Assembly: GCA_017942005.1 (NCBI GenBank)
Contig: JAGAVJ010000050.1
Coordinates: 1-64,000, forward strand
From: Clostridia bacterium
Lineage (GTDB): Bacteria; Bacillota; Clostridia; Oscillospirales; CAG-272
Reading direction: 5' to 3'
DNA length: 64,000 nt
Part shown: positions 43,445-51,825 of the stretch, in pieces
Layout: every line of letters starts with the position of its first letter
How positions within the stretch are numbered: the first letter of the stretch is position 1
Position numbers and translations under genes: made by a program
Notes under the pieces: generated by a model
What the model was told of the DNA's origin: nothing
The model's database searches: none
What the model saw: only the letters and a program-made list of their open reading frames with translations

Positions 43445-45445
43445 ATGTACTTTCATGCAGAACAAGAGCCGAAGCCGCCTGTTCTTCTGGACGGCTTTGG
43501 AGATGCACGTATCAAGGTATACGATCAATATGTAACGCGGAACGGAAAGCCGTGGATTCCTGTAATGGGAGAAATCCACTACAGCCGTGTCCCGGTTTGC
43601 CGTTGGCGGGAAACGCTGGAAAAGATGAAGGCAGGCGGAATTGACATTGCGGCGTCTTATGTGATCTGGATTCATCATGAAGAAGTGCGCGGGACGTTTG
43701 ATTTTACCGGAAACCGTGACCTGCGGCAGTTTATCCTTTTGTGCCATGAGGTGGGATTGGAATTCTGCCTGCGCATCGGACCGTGGGCACATGGGGAATG
43801 CCGTAACGGCGGATTCCCTGATTGGCTGGTTTCCGAATGCGGAAGCACTCTGCGCACAGAGGAGGAACCGTATGCGGGCTATGCACGCAGATTTCTTTCG
43901 GCAGTTGCAGACCAGATTCGCGGGCTGCCGCTCATTGGCATTCAGATTGAAAATGAGATGACATACCGCCCTGCTTATATGGAATCACTGTGTCAGTATG
44001 TCAAATCGGTCGGACTGACCGCCCCCTTGTTTACGGCGACCGGATGGGGAAACGCCAAACTGCCGAAGTCCCTTCTGCCGATGTTCGGCGGATATCCGGA
44101 AGCGCCGTGGGAAGGCCATGTACAGGTGCTGTCCCCCAATCCCAATTACTTTTTCTCTTATCAGCGGGAAGACGGCAACATCGGGCGGGATTTGCTTGGC
44201 GAAACAGATGGTGCAGCAGATCCGGCGCAGAATTGGTCCCCCTTTATGACATGTGAGCTTGGCGGCGGAAATCAGGTGACCTATCACAGACGGCCGCTGT
44301 TTTCGTGCAGGGATATTACGGCGCTTGCCATCACAAAGCTTGGAAACGGCGCAAATTTGCTCGGATATTATATGTATGCAGGCGGATGCAATCCTGTTGG
44401 AAAAACGACCATGCAGGAGAGCCGGGCGACCGGATATCCCAATGACTGTCCAGTCATTTCCTATGATTTTCAGGCGCCGATTGGCGATATGGGACAGCTG
44501 CGCGAAAGCTATTTTGCACTTCGCCGTTTGCACACCTTTCTGCATAGCTTTGGAGAGACGCTTGCCAAAATGCCGATGGTTTTGCCGGATCGCATGCCGA
44601 AGAGTCTTGCAGATGAAGAAACCCTGCGCTGTGCGCTGCGCACAAACGGTCACGGCGGATTTTTGTTTGTTAACAATCACGTTCGACTGAAACATTTGCC
44701 CCCACATAAAAACACAGCGTTCACGTTTGTCTTTGCAGACAAAACGGTTACATTGCAGTTGGATATTCCAGCAGACGCTGCGTTTTTCATGCCGGTGGGG
44801 ATGACACTGTGTGGGATTCCAACGGCATATGTGACGGCGCAGCCAGTGGAACAGGACCCAAAGACGTGTACAGTCGTTTTGGAACGCATTCCGGGGATTA
44901 TGCCGCGGCTTGCGAAAGATGGAGAAGAAGATGCGCCGATCCTGCTTGAAACCGGTGTGAACCATATTGGAGATATAGAAGTGATTCTTCTGGACCCGCC
45001 TGCATATCATCCGTCAAAACGCACACCGCTTTCTGTGGAGCCGCTGCAGGGAACCTGTTGTCCTGCGGACATCCTTATGGGACATCTTTCGGTGCATTCC
45101 TTTGCAGATGCAAACAAGCGGGATGAAGCACTGCCCGATCTCACCCGGGAATATCGGGTATGTTGGAATACGGATGCCAGATATCTTGTGATCCGTGCAA
45201 AGGGGAATCTTGCGGGATTTTATGTGGAAGATTGCAGCGGTGAGATGCATTTGATTTCCGATCAATATTTATATGGCGGAGATTGGGTGATTGATGTGCG
45301 TTTCCTTGATGTGACGGAAGGCATTCTCAAGGTACAGCCATTCCGTGCAGAGGACAGGGGGACGGTATATCTTGAAACAAAAATGGAAATTGGCGATTTC
45401 GCACCCGAGGTGTTTCAAGTCAATGAAGACCCCATGCGTCTATGA
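43445..45445 (+). CDS. Glycoside hydrolase family 35 beta-galactosidase
   Basis: The 666-residue protein has the GH35 TIM-barrel start (GKPWIPVMGEIHYSRVP, then W-rich IWIHHEEVRGTFDFTGNRDL). The acid/base Glu lies in IGIQIENEMTY (165-173) and the nucleophile Glu in FMTCELGGGNQV (Glu271). The family releases terminal beta-galactose from glycans. No signal peptide is visible, so it probably acts on imported oligosaccharides. The C-terminal 250 residues are beta-rich. It follows the infB terminator and precedes the YgiQ gene by 70 nt, with no sugar transporter adjacent. Confidence 0.88.
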   Translation: MYFHAEQEPKPPVLLDGFGDARIKVYDQYVTRNGKPWIPVMGEIHYSRVPVCRWRETLEKMKAGGIDIAASYVIWIHHEEVRGTFDFTGNRDLRQFILLCHEVGLEFCLRIGPWAHGECRNGGFPDWLVSECGSTLRTEEEPYAGYARRFLSAVADQIRGLPLIGIQIENEMTYRPAYMESLCQYVKSVGLTAPLFTATGWGNAKLPKSLLPMFGGYPEAPWEGHVQVLSPNPNYFFSYQREDGNIGRDLLGETDGAADPAQNWSPFMTCELGGGNQVTYHRRPLFSCRDITALAITKLGNGANLLGYYMYAGGCNPVGKTTMQESRATGYPNDCPVISYDFQAPIGDMGQLRESYFALRRLHTFLHSFGETLAKMPMVLPDRMPKSLADEETLRCALRTNGHGGFLFVNNHVRLKHLPPHKNTAFTFVFADKTVTLQLDIPADAAFFMPVGMTLCGIPTAYVTAQPVEQDPKTCTVVLERIPGIMPRLAKDGEEDAPILLETGVNHIGDIEVILLDPPAYHPSKRTPLSVEPLQGTCCPADILMGHLSVHSFADANKRDEALPDLTREYRVCWNTDARYLVIRAKGNLAGFYVEDCSGEMHLISDQYLYGGDWVIDVRFLDVTEGILKVQPFRAEDRGTVYLETKMEIGDFAPEVFQVNEDPMRL

Positions 45446-45470
45446 CGACAGTACGATTTATAGTTTATAG

Positions 45471-45515
45471 AAAGAAAGGAAATAACGTTTCCTTGGAAAC
45501 GTTACAGTCATATTT
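45471..45515 (+). promoter_or_regulatory. SD-hairpin-start element of the YgiQ gene (short form)
   Basis: SD AAAGGAAA (45475-45482) is directly followed by a hairpin TAACGTTTCC/GGAAACGTTA with a TT loop (45483-45504) and the tail CAGTCATATTT before ATG 45516. The linear SD-ATG gap is 33 nt, or 11 nt if the stem forms. The upstream module of the long form is missing. Confidence 0.7.
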
Positions 45516-47519
45516 ATGGACTCTCAAACAGAAGCTGCATTTCTTCCCGTATCCATGGAGGATATGACGGCGCGCGGATGGGAACAGGCAGATTTTGTCT
45601 ATGTCTGCGGAGATGCGTATCTCGATCATCCTTCGTTCGGCGCTGCGATTATTTCGCGTGTGCTGGAAGCAAAAGGCTTTCGGGTCGCGATGCTCTGTCA
45701 GCCGGATTACACCAAAACGGACGATTTCAAACGATTTGGCAAGCCCAGACTCGGTTTTCTCGTATCGTCCGGAAACATCGACTCGATGGTGGCGCATTAT
45801 ACGGCGGCAAAACGGAAGCGCAATTACGATTACTACTCTCCCGGCGGTGTAATGGGAAAACGACCTGACCGTGCGGTGATTGTATACTGCAACCGCATTC
45901 GTGAAGCATATGGCGACGTGCCGATCATTTTGGGCGGTCTGGAGGCATCCCTGCGCAGATTCGCCCACTATGACTACTGGGACAACCGGGTGCGGCGTTC
46001 CATTTTGGTCGATTCCCGTGCAGATATTTTGACTTACGGCATGGGAGAAGCCATTCTCATTCGTCTGGCAGAGCTTTTGGACCGCGGGATTCCGATTAAA
46101 AAAATCCGTGATGTACGCGGTACGGTATATCTCTGCAAGCCGGAGGATAAAATCAACTATGAATCGGTCGGCGGCTGGAATTATGATGATTTAAAGAACG
46201 ATAAGGCACTGTATGCACAGGCATTTGCAGAGCAGTACCGCAACCAGGATGCCGTCAACGGACGTGCGATTGTGGAATATTACGACGATAAGATGCTTGT
46301 ACAAAATCCGCCGATGCCGCCGCTGGAGCGGGACATGCTTGACTGGGTCTACAGTCTGCCGTATGCAAGAGCCTATCACCCGATGTATGAAGCAGAGGGT
46401 GGTGTGCCTGCCATTGCAGAGGTACAGTTTTCGTTGACGCACAACCGCGGATGTTTTGGCGGATGCAACTTCTGTGCGCTGGCGTTCCACCAGGGGAGAA
46501 CGGTACGCAGCCGCAGCATTGAAAGTGTGGTGGAGGAAGCAAAGAAGATCACGGCGCTTCCAGGTTTTAAGGGCTACATTCACGACGTCGGCGGACCAAC
46601 GGCAAACTTTCGGGGACCGGCATGTGAAAAGCAGAAGACAGACGGTGTCTGTCCAAACCGCAAATGCTTAGCGCCCAAGCCCTGTAAAAATCTGATCGCA
46701 GACCATACGGAGTACATGCAGCTGCTTTCTGAAATTGAAAAGCTGCCGCGTGTCAAGCGGGTCTTTATCCGTTCCGGTATTCGCTTTGACTATGTGCTTT
46801 GTGACACGCATACGGGCGATGCATTTTTCAAAAAGTTAGTGCGTGATCATGTGTCTGGACAGCTGAAGGTGGCGCCGGAGCACTGTGCGCCGAATGTGCT
46901 GCGCATGATGGGCAAGCCGGACATTGCGGTTTTTGAAGCATTCAAGAAGCGGTACTTTGAGCTGTCCGCCGCCTGCGGAAAGGAACAGTATCTGGTGCCG
47001 TATCTGATGTCCTCTCATCCGGGCAGCACCTTGGAAGAAGCGGTTGCGCTTGCGCTTTATCTGAAAAAGTGGAACTATTCTCCGGAGCAGGTACAGGACT
47101 ACTATCCCACACCCGGCACGGCATCGACGGTGATGTTTTATACCGGTCTTGATCCGTTTACCATGAAGCCGGTATTTGTACCGACCGATTATGAGGAAAA
47201 GCAGATGCAGCGTGCGCTTTTACAGTATAAGAAACCGGAAAACGCCGACTTGGTACGGAAGGCGCTGATCAAGTGCGGACGCGAGGATTTGATCGGGTTT
47301 GGAAAAGAATGCCTTGTCCGTCCGGCAGCACAGAGCGGCAGCCATGCAGAGCATCGGGGACGGCGCAGTGCAGAGGATGCAGCAAAAGGAAAATACTCAT
47401 CTAAAAACATGCAGCAGCCGAAACAGACCTCCGGCGCTTCTTCCAAGCGTGGAGAGGGATGGGCAAAGGCGAAGCCGAAAGCAAAGGGAACCAAGGCATC
47501 GAAAGCCAAAAAGCACTAA
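45516..47519 (+). CDS. YgiQ-family radical SAM protein
   Basis: The 667-residue protein follows the YgiQ plan: an N-terminal cobalamin-binding-like domain (VYVCGDAYLDHPSFGAAIISRVLEAKGF), then the radical SAM cluster CFGGCNFCA after LTHNRG. KPCKNLIADHTEYMQLL and LKVAPEHCAPNVLRMM are typical of the family, and the last 70 residues are Lys/Ser/Ala-rich. The family has [4Fe-4S] and SAM chemistry but no agreed reaction. The ribosome binding site is separated from the ATG by a stable hairpin. Repeat pair 7 follows the stop. Confidence 0.92.
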   Translation: MDSQTEAAFLPVSMEDMTARGWEQADFVYVCGDAYLDHPSFGAAIISRVLEAKGFRVAMLCQPDYTKTDDFKRFGKPRLGFLVSSGNIDSMVAHYTAAKRKRNYDYYSPGGVMGKRPDRAVIVYCNRIREAYGDVPIILGGLEASLRRFAHYDYWDNRVRRSILVDSRADILTYGMGEAILIRLAELLDRGIPIKKIRDVRGTVYLCKPEDKINYESVGGWNYDDLKNDKALYAQAFAEQYRNQDAVNGRAIVEYYDDKMLVQNPPMPPLERDMLDWVYSLPYARAYHPMYEAEGGVPAIAEVQFSLTHNRGCFGGCNFCALAFHQGRTVRSRSIESVVEEAKKITALPGFKGYIHDVGGPTANFRGPACEKQKTDGVCPNRKCLAPKPCKNLIADHTEYMQLLSEIEKLPRVKRVFIRSGIRFDYVLCDTHTGDAFFKKLVRDHVSGQLKVAPEHCAPNVLRMMGKPDIAVFEAFKKRYFELSAACGKEQYLVPYLMSSHPGSTLEEAVALALYLKKWNYSPEQVQDYYPTPGTASTVMFYTGLDPFTMKPVFVPTDYEEKQMQRALLQYKKPENADLVRKALIKCGREDLIGFGKECLVRPAAQSGSHAEHRGRRSAEDAAKGKYSSKNMQQPKQTSGASSKRGEGWAKAKPKAKGTKASKAKKH

Positions 47520-47542
47520 AACCACGTGCGTTCGGCGGATCT

Positions 47543-47722
47543 ATGGGGAAAACTTTTTTGAAAAAAAGCTTTTCCCCATACCCTTTTCAAAAAACTTTAT
47601 ACGGGGTAAAGGAGGAGCCATGTTGATGCGACAACCCGCGTTTTGCATGATATTTTATTCGTAAAAAGTTTTTGCGGTGGAGTTTGAGGAGGCGCTTTTT
47701 TCAAAAAGCGCCTCCTCATCGA
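47543..47722. repeat. Paired inverted hairpin repeats (pair 7)
   Basis: Left unit 47543-47600 (GGGGAAAAC...GCTTTTCCCC, AAAAAACTTT), right unit 47665-47722 (AAAAGTTTTTGCGGTGGAG, GAGGAGGCGC hairpin). It lies between convergent genes and fills 47520-47745. Confidence 0.75.
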
Positions 47723-47745
47723 TTTTTTATAAGTTATTTGGATGC

Positions 47746-48525
47746 TTACCCCATCTTGCCGATGAAGGTGCGCATACGCGGGGTTGCGCCTTCTCCGAAG
47801 ACATAGTCAGGTGCGCCTTTGACCGCAACAATACCGCCGTCCATAAATAAAACGGTATCGGAAACGTCTCTTGCGAAGTTCATTTCATGGGTGACGATGA
47901 TCATCGTGGTATGCTGCGATGCCAGCGAGCGGATGACCGCCAGTACCTCGCCGGTCAATTCCGGGTCCAGTGCGGAGGTTGGCTCATCAAAGCAGAGAAT
48001 GGCGGGCTTCATGGCAAGTGCGCGGGCGATGGCGACACGCTGCTGCTGTCCTCCGGAAAGCTGACAGGGGTAATTTTTTGCCTTTTGGGCAAGACCGACA
48101 CGGTCAAGAAGATACATGGCGTCGGTTTCAATTTCCTCGATAATTTGCTTTTTTCGGGAAGCATAGTCGGGCAGCTCCTTTGCATGGAGACGGCGGGCGA
48201 GTGTGACGTTATCCAGCACGGAATACTGCGGGAACAGATTAAATTGCTGGAAAACCATGCCGAACTGAAGCTGATTTTCCCGCGCTTCTTCTCGGGTCAG
48301 CTTGACGCCGGCTGCCGGATCGAATACCGTTTTTCCGTTGACGGTGATGGAGCCGCTGTCTGCCCGCTCGAGAGAGGTCAGGCAGCGCAGAAGCGTCGTT
48401 TTTCCGGAACCGGAGGAACCGATAATAGAAAGGACCTCACCCTGTTCCATGGAAAAACTGATGCCGCGCAGCACCTGCGTTTTTCCGAAACTTTTATATA
48501 AATCTTTGACTTCGAGAATGGACAT
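47746..48525 (-). CDS. Polar amino-acid ABC transporter ATP-binding protein (GlnQ type)
   Basis: The 259-residue ATPase has Walker A IGSSGSGKTTLLRCL, Q-loop GMVFQQFNLFP, signature LSGGQQQRVAIARAL, Walker B ILCFDEPTSALDP and switch IIVTHEMNFA, the exact pattern of HisP/GlnQ-type proteins. It would power uptake by the 48686 permease. It is last in the order binding protein, permease, ATPase. A short SD-hairpin-type leader precedes it (48526-48571). Confidence 0.94.
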   Translation of the reverse strand: MSILEVKDLYKSFGKTQVLRGISFSMEQGEVLSIIGSSGSGKTTLLRCLTSLERADSGSITVNGKTVFDPAAGVKLTREEARENQLQFGMVFQQFNLFPQYSVLDNVTLARRLHAKELPDYASRKKQIIEEIETDAMYLLDRVGLAQKAKNYPCQLSGGQQQRVAIARALAMKPAILCFDEPTSALDPELTGEVLAVIRSLASQHTTMIIVTHEMNFARDVSDTVLFMDGGIVAVKGAPDYVFGEGATPRMRTFIGKMG

Positions 48526-48571
48526 GTGATCAATCTAATTTTTATGTATGTAAAAATTATTTCCTTTCATT
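48526..48571 (-). promoter_or_regulatory. Possible SD-hairpin-start element of the GlnQ-type gene
   Basis: Minus strand: GAAAGGAAAT, then AATTTTTA/TAAAAATT around a CATACA loop, then AGATTGATCAC and ATG. The layout matches the YgiQ element, but the GTTAYRGTC tail is degenerate. The rest of the 48572-48685 gap has no other clear signal. Confidence 0.5.
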
Positions 48572-48685
48572 GATGGAACATTTGCGTTTTGTTGATATCC
48601 CGTACCGGGTGATTCATAAAGACCGCAGGACGGAACCGGAACGGGAAGGAGAGGGGAATGAAGCGGCAGCGTTTCAAACGCTTTT

Positions 48686-49396
48686 TTACGACTTGAAATA
48701 GTCGAGCTTCTTTTCAATATAACCGAACAGCAGGGATAGAAATCCGCTGAACAAAAGATAGAATACTGCGGTATAAAGAAGCGGCCACAGAAGCCCCTCA
48801 CGTTTGATGTATGCCTGCGCATTCCAGATGATTTCATAAACGGAGATGACGCGCGCAAGCGAGGTATCCTTGACAAGGGTGATGATTTCATTGCCCATCG
48901 GCGGGATAATGCGTTTTACGACCTGCAATAATACGACGTGGAAGAAGGTCTGTACACGGGTCATACCGAGTACCTGTCCCGCTTCATACTGCCCTTTGGG
49001 AATGGACTCGATTCCGCCGCGGAAAATCTCAGAGAAATAACAGGCATAGTTGATGGAGAATGCGATTAACACGGCGGTGAAGCGCGGCAGAAGATCATAG
49101 CCGAGCAGTCCGGGGCCGTAGAAGATGACAATTAATTGCAGCATGAGCGGTGTGCCGCGTATGACCCAGACAAAGAATTTGCACAGCGCGGCGATTGGAT
49201 AGACCGCAAACGGCTTTTTTTCTTTGCCTTCACTCCCCGACGTTTTACGATAAAACGTCTTTCCGAGCTTGCTCATGGAGCCGAACGCAATCAAAAGGCC
49301 GAGCGGAATGGCAAACAGCAGTGTCAGGGCAAACAGCGTCAGCGTCATGCCGAAGCCTTCCAGCAAATTCAATGTGACTGACCAGAACATGGACAT
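48686..49396 (-). CDS. Polar amino-acid ABC transporter permease (GlnP/HisM type)
   Basis: The 236-residue protein has about five membrane helices. It carries the family's WVIRGTPLMLQL segment near the middle and the EAA loop SIPKGQYEAGQVLGMTRVQTF...PPMGNEIITLVKDTSL, which contacts the ATPase. A charged insert of about 20 residues (YRKTSGSEGKEKKP) lies between helices 1 and 2. It is the transmembrane part of the importer between binding protein and ATPase; a single permease implies a homodimer. Confidence 0.93.
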   Translation of the reverse strand: MSMFWSVTLNLLEGFGMTLTLFALTLLFAIPLGLLIAFGSMSKLGKTFYRKTSGSEGKEKKPFAVYPIAALCKFFVWVIRGTPLMLQLIVIFYGPGLLGYDLLPRFTAVLIAFSINYACYFSEIFRGGIESIPKGQYEAGQVLGMTRVQTFFHVVLLQVVKRIIPPMGNEIITLVKDTSLARVISVYEIIWNAQAYIKREGLLWPLLYTAVFYLLFSGFLSLLFGYIEKKLDYFKS

Positions 49397-49435
49397 GGAA
49401 AATACCTCAATTGAACGGATTCAAAAGAAACAACG

Positions 49436-49467
49436 ATATCCGGGGACTGCTTTTCGGCGATCCCCGG
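49436..49467 (-). terminator. Hairpin between binding-protein and permease genes
   Basis: CCGGGGA/TCCCCGG with a 14-nt loop and no long U-tract. Such hairpins often lower distal expression so that binding protein is made in excess. Confidence 0.5.
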
Positions 49468-49491
49468 ATGATGTTTTCGCGTTTGTGTGAC

Positions 49492-50307
49492 TTACTTGGT
49501 TACAACGGAAAGGTTATACTTGTCGCCGAGTGCCTGGAGGGAACCGTCAGCGATGATCTTATCCATATATTTGTTCAGTGCGTCGCAGAGGTCAGATCCT
49601 TTTCTGAATGCAACGCCGTATTCTTCCTCGGTCAGGACAGCGCCTGCGGCGAGGTCTGCATAGGAGGTGCCTTCTCCTGTCATAGCAGCTGCCATGGTAG
49701 CGTCGATGACACATGCGTCAGCAGCACCGGAAGCCACTTCCAGAAGTGCATCGCCCTGTGTGCCGACAGGGGTAACGTTTGTAATGGTCTCAGCGATTGC
49801 GGATTCTCCTGCGGAACCTGCTTCTACTGCGAATTTCAGCTCGGTCATGGATGCAAGGTCTGCATAATTGCCGACAACGTCGCTCTTCATGACAACGACC
49901 TGGGAGTTATTGATGTAAGGATCGGAAACGGAGCAGGCATTGAGGATTTCGTCGACGATGGTCATACCGTTCCAGATGCAGTCAATGGCGCCGGAATCAA
50001 GCTCAAAGGTTTTATTGTCCCAGTCGATTTCAATGAATTCTGCTGTGACGCCGAGATCGCTTGCAAACATTCTTGCAAACTCTGCGTCGAAGCCTGTCCA
50101 TTCACCGTTTTCGTCTTTGTAGTCCATCGGCGCATAGTCGGTGATGCCAACGACCAGCTTGCCGGCCTTCTTGACTGCGTCAATATCGGCAACGGTCTTT
50201 TCCTTATCATCGCCTTCTTTTTTAGAGCAGCCTGTGAAGAGCATGGAAGAGGATGCAACCATTAAAAGCGCACATGCGCCGGCGAGAATTCTTTTTGTGA
50301 GTTTCAT
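49492..50307 (-). CDS. Polar amino-acid ABC transporter substrate-binding lipoprotein
   Basis: The 271-residue protein has a lipoprotein signal (MLFTGCSKK, Cys27) and a family 3 solute-binding fold: GKLVVGITDYAPMDYKDENGEWTGFDAEFARMFA, IDCIWNGMTI and KFAVEAGSAGESA. It binds an amino acid outside the cell for the GlnP/GlnQ-type importer; the ligand cannot be named. A normal SD (GAAAGG) lies 9 nt before the ATG. A 27-codon leader frame in the structured 5' region ends 15 nt upstream of the start. Confidence 0.93.
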   Translation of the reverse strand: MKLTKRILAGACALLMVASSSMLFTGCSKKEGDDKEKTVADIDAVKKAGKLVVGITDYAPMDYKDENGEWTGFDAEFARMFASDLGVTAEFIEIDWDNKTFELDSGAIDCIWNGMTIVDEILNACSVSDPYINNSQVVVMKSDVVGNYADLASMTELKFAVEAGSAGESAIAETITNVTPVGTQGDALLEVASGAADACVIDATMAAAMTGEGTSYADLAAGAVLTEEEYGVAFRKGSDLCDALNKYMDKIIADGSLQALGDKYNLSVVTK

Positions 50308-50322
50308 TTGTTTTGGTTCCTT

Positions 50323-50406
50323 TCAAAATACGTTTGTGGTTTTCGGCAGAACTGCATGTTTTGGTTCCGTACCTTCTGCGGTGTTTGGAATCATTTTTAC
50401 GACCAT
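50323..50406 (-). CDS. Possible 27-residue leader peptide
   Basis: The frame starts at ATG 50406 (MVVKMIPNTAEG...) or ATG 50394 and ends 15 nt before the binding-protein start codon. It directly follows a long-form SD-hairpin element, so that element would drive the leader peptide and not the transporter gene itself. The sequence has no run of one amino acid that would suggest classical attenuation. It may be a regulatory upstream frame or a remnant of a lost gene. Confidence 0.35.
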   Translation of the reverse strand: MVVKMIPNTAEGTEPKHAVLPKTTNVF

Positions 50407-50510
50407 AACTTCGCGCCGTTCAGCTATGCTGAACATGCGAAGTTTTTCCTTTCCTTGTGGAGTTGTGGCGTAAGTCACAAAACACGGTCTGAAAAATTTA
50501 TTTTTCAGAC
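50395..50510 (-). promoter_or_regulatory. Structured leader of the amino-acid importer (long-form SD-hairpin element)
   Basis: Minus strand: GTCTGAAAAAT/ATTTTTCAGAC hairpin (50487-50510), ACCGTGTTTT, mini-hairpin GTGAC-TTAC-GCCAC, AACTCCACA, SD GGAAAGGAAA, a two-part hairpin AACTTCGC/GCGAAGTT enclosing GTTCAGC/GCTGAAC (50407-50444), then ATGGTCGTAAAA and ATG 50394. The part from ACCGTG to CTCCACA is almost identical to the macrodomain leader. Confidence 0.7.
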
Positions 50511-50561
50511 TTTCTGCCGGGAAGATGTGATGTACCGTATTACGACACATCCCACACTGGA

Positions 50562-50630
50562 GCATGCGTATTTTCGCATGCAAAAAAGAGTTTCTGTGTA
50601 TATTATACCATAAATTAATTTCTTTTGCAA
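50562..50630 (-). promoter_or_regulatory. Promoter and first leader hairpin of the amino-acid importer
   Basis: TTGCAA (50625-50630), 17 nt, TATAAT (50602-50607) with a TGG extended -10. A hairpin GCATGCG/CGCATGC (50562-50581) follows in the leader. Between 50631 and 50762 I see nothing else. Confidence 0.75.
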
Positions 50631-50762
50631 GCACTTTATCAAATTAACGTACCGTCTTGTTTTATAAAATGCGGAAAGTCCTGCATTGAAATATGGATAT
50701 ACTATACAAAACCGGAAAACCGCCGCAACGAAGAATGCCGAAAAACCAAAGAAATGCGGCGC

Positions 50763-51401
50763 TTACGGCTGGCTGTTCTCCCAAAGAAACTGAAACTGCT
50801 CAGGGGAAAGGAGTGTCTGCAATGTGCGGACCGCGTCGCCGTACTGATTTTCATATGCGGCGAAGGTATCCGTTTTTTGCAGGCGGAACCCGAGAGACGT
50901 ATACAAAAGGATGGCGCGATAGCTCCATGGCTGCGTGTGGATATATACGGGGAATCCGAGGTCCGCATCCTGTGCGAAAATATTGACTACGGCTTGGCAC
51001 AGCGCTCTTCCAATGCCGCGGTGCTGCATGGATTCGGTCACTGCCAGCCAATGCAGGGAACTGACAAACGGCGTTTGCCCGCGGATGGATGGCTTTGCAT
51101 GGTCACGCCATGCAGTGCAGGTGCCGATGATACGGTTGGTTTTCTGCTCCAGGGCAAACATGGCACGGTGGGAAAGATACACGATGTCGTGTGCATACGT
51201 ATTGAGAAAATACTGTTTTGCTTCCATTATGGAAGCAAAGTCGCCCGTTTCGGTATGCAGCGCTGCCCAGCCCTCCTCGTCACCCGGACGGTATCCGCGT
51301 ATCACAATGTTATCGGGAAGTGCGCATGCGTTGTCTTTTGTTTGGGTGTAGGAATCCAGACGCAGAATGGTGTTGTAAAAGGGAATGGTGCGGTCAAGCA
51401 T
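50763..51401 (-). CDS. GNAT-family N-acetyltransferase
   Basis: The 212-residue protein has the GNAT acetyl-CoA motif MQHRGIGRALCQAV preceded by the strand SLHWLAVTES. YRAILLYTSLGFRLQKTD is the C-terminal strand-helix. The acceptor substrate is unknown. GGAGG supports ATG 51401 over the longer frame. It is the last gene of a five-gene run beginning with a metal/cofactor importer. Confidence 0.85.
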   Translation of the reverse strand: MLDRTIPFYNTILRLDSYTQTKDNACALPDNIVIRGYRPGDEEGWAALHTETGDFASIMEAKQYFLNTYAHDIVYLSHRAMFALEQKTNRIIGTCTAWRDHAKPSIRGQTPFVSSLHWLAVTESMQHRGIGRALCQAVVNIFAQDADLGFPVYIHTQPWSYRAILLYTSLGFRLQKTDTFAAYENQYGDAVRTLQTLLSPEQFQFLWENSQP

Positions 51402-51438
51402 CGGACAAAACCTCCTTCGCAAAAATCATCTTTGTTTT

Positions 51439-51825
51439 CTAAATCGAAATCCACCAGCATACACCGTATCGATCAATCACAGTGGCACAGCATTTGCTCC
51501 ATGGCAGCGCATGAATTTCTTCAAGCACTGCACCGCCGTCGCGCAAAACCTCCAAGGCATGATGCACACGGGATTCAGACCCCATTTCAAATACATTGAA
51601 TGTCATCGTTTCCCATTTCATTTTGTGTATCAAATCGACATCGCAAAGATTTTTCGCTTCAGCAACTGCTAAAAACCCCTCCCCATTCACGGATAATTCA
51701 CAGTGGTCATACGCAGTCCTGCTCTCATTTTTGATTTCAAATGTGATATCTGCACCAAATGCTTCACAATAGGTTTTTGCTGCTTCTAAACTGTTTTTCA
51801 CATAAACTTGCGTATAATTTTTCAT
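51439..51825 (-). CDS. VOC-family (glyoxalase/PhnB-like) protein
   Basis: The 128-residue protein shows the paired beta-alpha-beta units of the vicinal oxygen chelate fold: VYVKNSLEAAKTYCEAFGADITFEI, then a PhnB-type end (VHHALEVLRDGGAVLEEIHALPWSKCCATVIDRYGVCWWI). Such proteins range from glyoxalases to antibiotic-binding proteins; the ligand is unknown. The start abuts the stop of the ABC ATPase, and its SD lies within that gene. Confidence 0.85.
   Translation of the reverse strand: MKNYTQVYVKNSLEAAKTYCEAFGADITFEIKNESRTAYDHCELSVNGEGFLAVAEAKNLCDVDLIHKMKWETMTFNVFEMGSESRVHHALEVLRDGGAVLEEIHALPWSKCCATVIDRYGVCWWISI

Noticed and set aside
50395..50510. T-box or other known amino-acid riboswitch upstream of the importer
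   Set aside because: No T-box sequence, no terminator/antiterminator pair; the conserved parts match the other leaders in the window instead.
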